From: Membranipora membranacea
Taxonomy: Eukaryota > Bryozoa > Gymnolaemata > Cheilostomatida > Membraniporidae
Reading direction: 5' to 3'
DNA: 64,000 nt
Assembly (NCBI GenBank): GCA_914767715.1
Contig: OU612069.1
Coordinates: 26,907,387-26,971,386 of the forward strand
Part shown: positions 57,335 through 64,000 of the stretch, piece by piece
Position numbering within the stretch: position 1 is the first letter of the stretch
How the letters are laid out: each line of letters opens with the position of its first letter
Notes under the pieces: model-generated
What the model saw: the letters and a program-made list of their open reading frames with translations, nothing else
The model's database searches: none
Told to the model about the DNA's origin: nothing
Translations under genes and position numbers: made by a program

Positions 57335-59290
57335 CTATCCTGCAAGTTGGAGAAAAAATGTCACCAAAGGAGTAAAAATATCAATTGAACTCCCTTTCTC
57401 CAACCTTACTTTACTTGCTACGCGCTTATGTATGTATTGTACGCCTGAGACTTCCACCTGCCATGAGCTTTGATCTGCACCACAGACCAGACTCTCTTGC
57501 TTGCCCAAGTTGCTCCACCATGACAACAATTGGGAGTAATCTTCACCTTCACGCCAGCAGCACAGCACACCTTCAGTAACATGCTACGGAACGATGCCGC
57601 AGTGATGTTGAACAGCGGTTCATCTTCTAGTCTGCACTCTTGCTTCTCCAATTAACCCTTAACTAATTCCACAATGCCAATAGACTTGGACCAGGAGTCT
57701 GAGATCATGATGATAGCAGGCTTCTCAGAGTGCTTGAAAGACCTCAGGCTTAACAACAGAGCCTTCCTAGATTTTGAGATTTTGAGATCTTGACATCATT
57801 ACATCGTAGATAGTGTTCCTCACTAGACGGACGGCCAAAGGAATCCAAAGAAAGCCAAGGAAACCATCACCTTTAACATCTGACATCAATAAACTGGCAG
57901 AATAACCTCAGCCCCGATACAGAGACTTGATCTGCGGCAAAGAGACTGGGTGATTCCTCAGAGTCTGTTGCCTTCTCTTCTTCAATCCCTTCAAAGCTAT
58001 TCCTTGCTCCTCAGATTCCCGGGCGATCTCAATGCCCTTGCGTCTAAACATGTGACGGAGTGCTGACAAGTTGCAAGATTGCACTGTCCCGTATCCCAGA
58101 CCCTTCTTGACCAGTTTCGCTACCCATAGCTCAGCTGAGACCTTCGATTGTCCACCGGCAATAGGCCTTGACATCTCCTCACAAAAGGTCAAGTAATCAT
58201 CAAAACACTTCTCATAAATCGCTGTAGATTTTGTAGACAGAGAATCTGCAATCAGTGACTCAAACTCTCCCTCTAAACCTGTAACAGAAAAAAACAAAAC
58301 TCTCATTAGCCACTCAAAGTTTCAACACAAATTGACCAACGAATCACTATCCCCCTCCCCCCACCCGAGCTCTACGGCCGACTAACACGGCATTCACTTC
58401 CAACTTATCACACTACTGTTGTGAGGCTGGAGATATTGAGGAATCTCCACAGGAACCCTGTTCATGGTTGGGAAAGTTTGAAAGAATTTCTCAATCAAAC
58501 CCTGTGATAGTAGATCCGCTCCAACATTCAACTCCCCGCTGATGTGCCTAGCGACAATGCAAATATTACGGCCAATGCAGATTTCGGAAGTTTTCCTCAT
58601 CATATTCCACATAGATTATCCCTGCAGTACAACTTGTTCAGGATATTAGTCACAGCCATGTTGTCAGTAAAAATGTTGATGGCCATCTCAGAGATCTCCA
58701 AACTGAGCAACGTAAATACAACATAGATTGAATACAGTTCCAATACTGCAATGTTGCACTTCTTGCCATAAGGCCAAGACCCTGAAAACCAAGATGCCCC
58801 CACATACAACCGAAACCTACAGAGGTTGACTCATCCGTGTACGCATCAGCACAGCAAGATGTTGAGGAATCTAGCATCCTGAATGGCCTTTCTGGTTGGG
58901 TAGGAAGTAGGCTAAACCACACACGCAAATCATCAGCTAATTCCTCCAAGACTTTCCTCCTCTTATCTTGCTGTTGGGAAAGAATTCCCAGACAGACTCT
59001 TGTATACGCTGCTTAGATAAATCCTTGCACTAGCTATAACCTGAGATTTATGGTTTAATGAACCAGCAAGTGACTGCCATTCCTTAACACGGACAGGAAT
59101 TGATGGAGTTTACAGATCATTTTGTCTCTCTATTCTGATGGGATATCCATAGCCATTCTCTCAGCACCAATACCAATCCCCAAAAGCACCAATCTGTTCA
59201 CTGGCCTCACGGTTTTATGCGGTGCAATAGGCACTCTGGTCGCCTCACACAATTTCTCAAAAACACTCAAATCCCCCTCACAATTTTCTC
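57335..59290 (-). mobile_element. DIRS/Ngaro-type retroelement: RT end, RNase H and tyrosine recombinase (decayed)
   Basis: Minus strand, in order: an RT thumb piece at 59290-59130 (VPIAPHKTVRPVNRLVLLGI), RNase H-like blocks at 58900-58394 (DAYTDESTSVGFG, NIAVLELYSIYVVF, NIFTDNMAV, ARHISGELNVGADLLSQGL), then a tyrosine recombinase: core-binding part 58306-57908 (SLSTKSTAIYEKCFDDYLTF, SALRHMFRRKGIE) and C-terminal part 57651-57418 (HGGATWASKRVWSV, IKAHGRWKSQAYNTY). RT-RNase H followed by a tyrosine recombinase is diagnostic of DIRS-group YR retroelements. The HxxR catalytic motif is damaged (TPNCCHGG in place of TPHSxRRGG), and frameshifts and stops break all parts. A T-rich tttctgttacag precedes the recombinase part at about 58287, perhaps an intron border. 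The 5' RT core is missing. Confidence 0.88.
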
Positions 59291-59318
59291 CGGGGAGGGG
59301 GACGACTTATAGGTTATT
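59290..59318. repeat. Right copy of the direct repeat flanking the DIRS-like remnant
   Basis: GGGGAGGGGGACGACTTATA then GGTTATTTGAC matches 57231-57258 with a few changes in the same orientation. DIRS-group elements carry split direct or internal complementary repeats rather than standard LTRs, so this pair may be part of the element's own repeat structure. Confidence 0.7.
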
Positions 59319-59532
59319 TGACCTCAAAAAGAAAGTCAAAATCAATTTGCACAAGTAGCTCGATTGAAGTCAAGACTGAAAAAGCCTTCACTCAAAAGAA
59401 CCCGGCTGAATGACGTAATGACCTATCAATCATTAGGATGATTGGTCAGGGAGGTATTTTCCCAAGGGTTTCAAGGGTGAGCTGCATGAAAAACTTTATA
59501 TTTTTTTCTATCAAACCATTTCTCTTTCACAG

Positions 59533-59603
59533 GAGACATACAATACATCTGCGGAAGACTGAAACTATCCAAAGATACTTTATCTCGGAGTAATGGGGAA
59601 AAA
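59533..59603 (+). other. Candidate 5' UTR exon of the membrane-protein gene
   Basis: tctctttcacag precedes and gtaagt follows this 71-nt stretch. Joined to an acceptor at 60029-60030 (cctgcag) it would add an upstream ATG whose frame stops after a few codons in the next exon, so it is more likely non-coding leader with a short uORF. Confidence 0.4.
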
Positions 59604-60038
59604 GTAAGTTTAGAGTGTCATTACATAAATCACAAATGAACAAGAAGTTCAGTATAGCAGGTAAAAAAATTGCCCTATTTTTCTTATGTGCGAGTAGTTT
59701 GAGCAGTGTGTCTCATATGTTTGCATAACAATATGATATAAACATGTGCTTGAAACTAATTAAACAAATCTTGCACCACCTGAAACCTTCAGTTATTGAT
59801 GCATTTAATCATCACCTAAAGAATCTTGGATTACTGATTGGTCATTGCTATCACTTGCATCCACTTTATCACTGTCAAGTGCATAAATTTCATTTCTCAA
59901 AAAGAATGTTGCCTATGGGAGTATGTGTACCCCGGGCTTTATAGTACTACTTTTCTGCAGTATCTCCTGGTGGTTATATTATCAAATTATTCTATGCTGT
60001 TTCTTGTTACAAGTGATGTAAAACCTGCAGTGGGAGAT

Positions 60039-61561
60039 ATGGAGACGAAACCTAAAGAAAATGCCCTTTCAAAAAGCTGTGACAGAAACAAGATTGGATT
60101 GTTAACATCTTTGAAAATACTAGCACTACTTTCAGCTGTAATCCTAATTACAGTCACTTTCATTCAACTTTCATCCATGAAAAAGGAGCTCTCAGAGATT
60201 AGGGACCGCTCCAAAGCAGGTGAGCAGTTCATGATCTCACAAAAATATTGTAATACTAGCAACAAACCTGAACCTTGCTCTCTGCCTTTAAGGTGTGTGT
60301 TTCATGAAGTTTTCAGGGGTTGAAGGTGTAATAATATATAAGCATTACTGGTTTTGGCTCATAAGCTATTTCTTGATGACAAGGAAAAACCGAATTCTCG
60401 GTGAAATTGAAATAGAATACAAACATAGATATTTCTTATTTTAATGCAAATTCACAGGATGATACTGCATTTCTTCATGTCCATAACACTCAATTATTAT
60501 ATTATTATTTTTTAACATGGATTGACATTATTTCTTTGCTGACACAACTATCGTTATAAATAGTGGCTCACGACTTGTTTGCTCATTATTTTGCAGAAGT
60601 TTCATCTCTGAAGAAAGAGCTCACTGATATAAAAACGAGAGGTGAGAAGTGTATAATTGCACACAATCACTAGGTGCATGTGTAATGTACTCAGGTGAAT
60701 GTGTGTATGTGTATGTGCATGTGTTAATGTTATCGTAAATGAAAATGGTAGTATTATATACCTACCCTTCGATAGGACTTTGTTATGAAGATATTTTATC
60801 GATTGAAAGTGTGGGAGTGTTGTTAAAAAATGTTTGTTACCGAAATGGTCAACCTTGGTCAATAGCAAGATTCTTTCCAATGCATTAATCATCAAATCTC
60901 CATTATTAATTTTTGCTTGCTAGACAAAGGCTATGATGAATTGCCCGGTGTTTTAATTTTAGAGTCTTTCCTTACCGACAACTCGATAATAAAATCATCA
61001 AATATTCCTACAATTACCACATTTTCTTGTATTATGGTTTCACATATTCTGTGAGTGCAGACAAAAATGCTGAATGGCTTAATTGAAATTTATAGTAATG
61101 CTAATTATTTTGCAGAAATTTCGTCTCTGAAGAAAGAGCTCACTGAGATGAGAGAGACAGGTGAGCAGTTAATGATTGCACACAAACATGAAGTGTGTGC
61201 ATATGTGCATATGTGCATGTGTATGTACGTTATTACGCTAACGTAACTTAACACTGTAGTCTCGTATATCTACCCTTTGAAGAGGTCTCATGATTGAAAG
61301 TGTGTGAGTGTTGTTTCAGAAAGTTTTGGTTACCAAAATGGTCAACCTTAAACCGCAGGATATCAGTTTTCCAACACAAAATTCCTAAAATCTTCAGAAT
61401 TAATATTTTGCTTGGCAGACTTATATTGGATATTGACTGGTTTGCTCATTATATTGCAGCTGCCTCTCAGTCTACCAACCTCTCACAGATTGTTGATACC
61501 TACTATGAAATATTTAATATGGATCTCCAAAATGTATCATCACAGGTTGACACTTTGTTCG
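60039..61561 (+). CDS. Type II membrane protein with tandem coiled-coil exons, 3' part beyond the window
   Basis: Exon one, coding from ATG at 60039 to 60219, reads METKPKENALSKSCDRNKIG, a hydrophobic segment LLTSLKILALLSAVILITVT (about residues 21-40), then IQLSSMKKELSEIRDRSKAG. No signal peptide precedes the membrane segment, and the positive residues before it indicate cytoplasmic N-terminus. Exon 60597-60641 (EVSSLKKELTDIKTRG) and exon 61116-61160 (EISSLKKELTEMRETG) are each 45 nt and add two heptads. Exon 61460-61561 (102 nt) reads SQSTNLSQIVDTYYEIFNMD. All four borders are phase 1 with gtgag or gtatg donors, so the chain joins in frame. The extracellular C-terminal domain was not found before 64000. 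The architecture resembles coiled-coil-stalk receptors, but the family is not known. Start chosen at the ATG just before the charged N-terminus. Confidence 0.7.
60575..61345 (+). repeat. Tandem duplication of coiled-coil exon plus intron
   Basis: About 60575-60850 and 61095-61345 match in order with a 519-bp offset: attattttgcag, the exon TCTGAAGAAAGAGCTCACTG, the donor and attgcacacaa, a GTATGTGCATGTG-rich stretch, gattgaaagtgt, and accaaaatggtcaacctt. The 3' end of exon one and its donor (GGTGAGCAGTTCATGATCTC at 60220) is a third, partial copy. Confidence 0.88.
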
Positions 61562-62194
61562 GTATGTATTATGAAAGCTCACTGTATATTTCGTGCACCA
61601 ACAGAGGCTACGATAAACTGCCAAAGAGCCGGTTAACAAGGATATTTCTTACTAATGCATCCATCATAAAATAATATTTCTACAGACCAATGATGAGTAT
61701 GACTGTTTGTGACTGAGTTTAAGCAAGTAGCCACTGAGTTCATTAAAGTCAATTCGAACAATTCTTAGGGTAAGAAGTTGTCTTCTCCCATTGTTGAAAT
61801 TTGGTGGCTCAGACCTCAGATCCAACCAAAAACCGGGTCGGATATATGTTTTGTCTGATCCGACATGATGCGGTTTTAATCAATACTTACTTAGCATCAT
61901 TTATCTCACTGAAAATTACAAGGGAAGAAGTTTGATATTCATTAATTTGTCTTTCAGATAAGTTAATTGAGTTTGGCTGAAAGCACTCAGCCGTGATCAG
62001 TAGGCATTCAATACCTATGTCATTTTCATAGCTATCTATATTTTGGCTGATTGAATTTGATCGATGTGTTTTTCTGCTGAAATTGATAGATGCATCTTTA
62101 CTTAGATCGTTGTGACATAAGACAAAATTTTGTCCAATGATGTTCCTTGTAACAAAATGTATAGTTCGATGAACAAAGTAATTATCCTCTTCTG
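61562..62194. other. Probable intron, no feature
   Basis: Downstream of the last recognised exon. No further exon of the membrane-protein gene is clear. Confidence 0.4.
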
Positions 62195-62475
62195 CTTTTT
62201 CAAAGTAGGAGGACAATTTCTATCCCTAATCACAACAGAGAGTTTGGGACCAGGGAGGGTGGGATATACCTCCCTGTTGGGACATAGGAGCAGGGAGTTT
62301 GTTCAAACTCAGTGATTTTTACCATCGGGGTTTGAGTGATCCTGGCAAATTGCGTGCCTATGCACAAATTCTCGAGAGATCTTAGCGCCCACTAAATGAT
62401 GTTTTCAATTAATCTGTTTGTGTGATCCTTGCGCTGTTCGAGTGATAAGCTTCTCCTGTAAAAAATTATATCCAA
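62195..62475 (-). repeat. Dispersed repeat, copy at 62.2 kb (inverted)
   Basis: The minus-strand reading matches 49660-50025: it starts ttatcactcgaacagcgcaa, includes gatcacacaaacaga and ccaggatcac, and ends in the blocks acaaactccctgctcctatg and ccaaactctctgttgtgatt. Not coding. Confidence 0.75.
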
Positions 62476-64000
62476 ACTGCTATGTGCACATTTAAATTAG
62501 GGTAATGGTTCAGGGGAAAGATTGTTGACGGTGTTAATCCATGTATGCAATGACCTTAATTGTATATTATGGTGCAAAAGAAGAACTGCTGTGACTGGTG
62601 AATTTAGCGTTTTTACGCGTTATCCGGGTCCGGATCCGGTCTGAGGTTGAATTTATAGACACATCCAATGTCCGATTCGAGGTTGCCAAACACTGATCCA
62701 TTCCACCCTCAGTCTCAAGCTTAACTTTAAAATCCTGTTAGTATTAATAACATATTAACATGGCCATATTTTCAAGCTGTACCATATGACTGCAGCTTTC
62801 AAGAAAAGAACTGTTTGCGATATATCAAGAGCAATTTTACATCAGTTTCCACTAAAATGGCTTAATTTTCATGTGTGTTCAATGTGTTGAGCATGGAAAG
62901 CTATCTGTGTAAAACATTTAAGTATCAAGCAGATGTCTAGACTGCTTCACAGAGTAAAGGGATACAGAGTAATTTTTTCGACACTAGTTAAGGCAAAGAG
63001 TTTTTTACTCCTTTGGTTATGGTACCTGCAAGCTTTGTGTCAAGGGGAAAATTATGTGAAGATTGATGCCAAAAGCTCCTTTCATCTATTTGTCACAAAT
63101 ATAGGGTTCTGGAGCATGAACTAAATTTAAAGTTTTTGATTGCAGTAAAGAAAAGAATATGCAGACTCTCCTGTAAGAATTTCCTTCTGTACAGCCTTAC
63201 TCTACGATTAGATTTGACATGTTTTATGCTTAAATTACACCTGTAACTATCCTAGCTAAATTAGTAAGGTAGGTAGCTAGGTAAGCAGTATTGCGACATT
63301 TTAATAATAGGAAAAGCTATTATAATCTTAGAATGATGCTGCCACCAAGTTCCATTGATCTGTGCAATTGTTCAACCTTAAATTCATCCAAAGGGCCTCA
63401 TGTCAAACAAATCTGCAGTCCATCGACTACTGGACTTTGGTTGGCACCAAGGTGTGCTCTGATCTGCCTGCAAATAGAGAGCAGCCTGGCGCAGATGTTG
63501 CTGCCTTGCCACTAAGGCAACGAATTTCACTGCCCATGCTGAGGGAGGAGGCTTGTGACAGGACATCTGATTTGAATAAACCTTTAAATTTAATCTGATG
63601 TAATAATGCCTTAATACACAAATTTTATAAGAAGCAACAAGTCTTGACAAACAAAGGTTATCCTCAGGTTTCGATATTACATTGCCTTTATATCCTTTGG
63701 AATAAATAAACAAGGCACAACAATAACAAATTCTTCCACTGTAATGAAAGACAGGGAATGTGATACAACTTGTTGTTTACAAATAAGATTTTCTTGAGGG
63801 ATTAGAAAACTCACTCTGAGAAATCAATGTCTGTTATTGCTCCAACAACACACTGATATCTTCATTCAGCTAAGGCTTCAATTGTACTTTGATTGTTCCA
63901 ATGCACTGCGTGACGAAATGTTTTGAATTTTGTTTGGAGGCCAACTCAGATTTGTTGTTTATGGAGGCAGCCCACCTGTTTAGCTATCCTCAAAAGTGAT
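62476..64000. other. No supported feature to the window end
   Basis: Only short frames without splice partners or domain resemblance (for example 63362-63598 on plus, 63384-63713 on minus). Possibly a long intron of the membrane-protein gene. Confidence 0.4.

Noticed and set aside
1-64000. CRISPR array, rRNA, tRNA or bacterial operon
   Set aside because: No regularly spaced identical repeats with unique spacers, no rRNA-like blocks or cloverleaf noticed, and splice-site structure indicates a eukaryote.

Overview
The window looks like an AT-rich, intron-bearing, transposon-dense stretch of a non-vertebrate animal genome. The evidence is many short exons with GT/AG borders and T-rich 3' splice sites, animal-type domains (HECT C-lobe, NHL repeat, BED finger, a transmembrane/coiled-coil protein), and a broad mix of transposon classes (L2/CR1/Jockey-like LINEs, Ty3/Gypsy, a DIRS/Ngaro-type tyrosine-recombinase retroelement, P-element-like, pogo-like, Harbinger-like, hAT-like, MULE-like and piggyBac-like pieces). 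A sponge, cnidarian or other invertebrate would fit; the species cannot be fixed from the sequence alone. No rRNA, tRNA, CRISPR or bacterial operon was seen.

Layout. 1-1180: 3' end of a LINE reverse transcriptase. 1483-4046: a well-supported multi-exon gene for a tyrosine-recombinase-like protein with a SANT/Myb-like tail; it contains a tandemly duplicated 48-nt exon. 5372-5638: LINE 3' scrap. 7444-7828: small TTAA-flanked MITE. 9671-12976: gene with three tandem acidic exons and a HECT C-lobe exon carrying an in-frame TAG just after the catalytic cysteine. 13205-13962: two further exons ending in a stop. 15240-19590: two decayed copies of a P-element/THAP9-like transposon. 20228-23990: chain of exons of unrecognised genes, including an NHL-like stretch and another 48-nt exon; 24076-24152 is a Harbinger transposase scrap. 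26302-27546: DUF6589-like coding piece caught in a very recent 566-bp tandem duplication. 28467-28623: BED zinc finger with a frameshift. 29139-32667: pogo-like transposase split by the 3' half of a Gypsy element with its LTR. 33268-33930: LINE RT. 34639-36423 and 38185-39088: two copies of one TIR element; the first holds an 8-bp-TSD foldback element with about 300-bp arms, and the second preserves the empty site. 42477-45230 (minus): nearly complete but dead L2-like LINE ORF2. 46305-53537: a 7.2-kb element with long compound TIRs and an 8-bp TSD, containing a 3.1-kb element with a 9-bp TSD, which itself contains a 738-bp hAT-like element with an 8-bp TSD. 55005-55770: LINE remnant. 57335-59290 (minus): DIRS/Ngaro-type RT-RNaseH-tyrosine recombinase remnant. 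59533-61561: gene for a type II membrane protein with tandemly duplicated 45-nt coiled-coil exons, probably continuing past the window.

The most interesting theme is repeated use of short (45-48 nt, or about 96 nt), phase 1-1 exons, several in tandem with their flanking introns, in at least four unrelated loci. Such exons can be duplicated, skipped or added without breaking the frame, so the loci could generate length variants of spacer or coiled-coil segments. The second theme is three nested transposon systems whose target-site duplications can be read directly, giving a relative insertion history.
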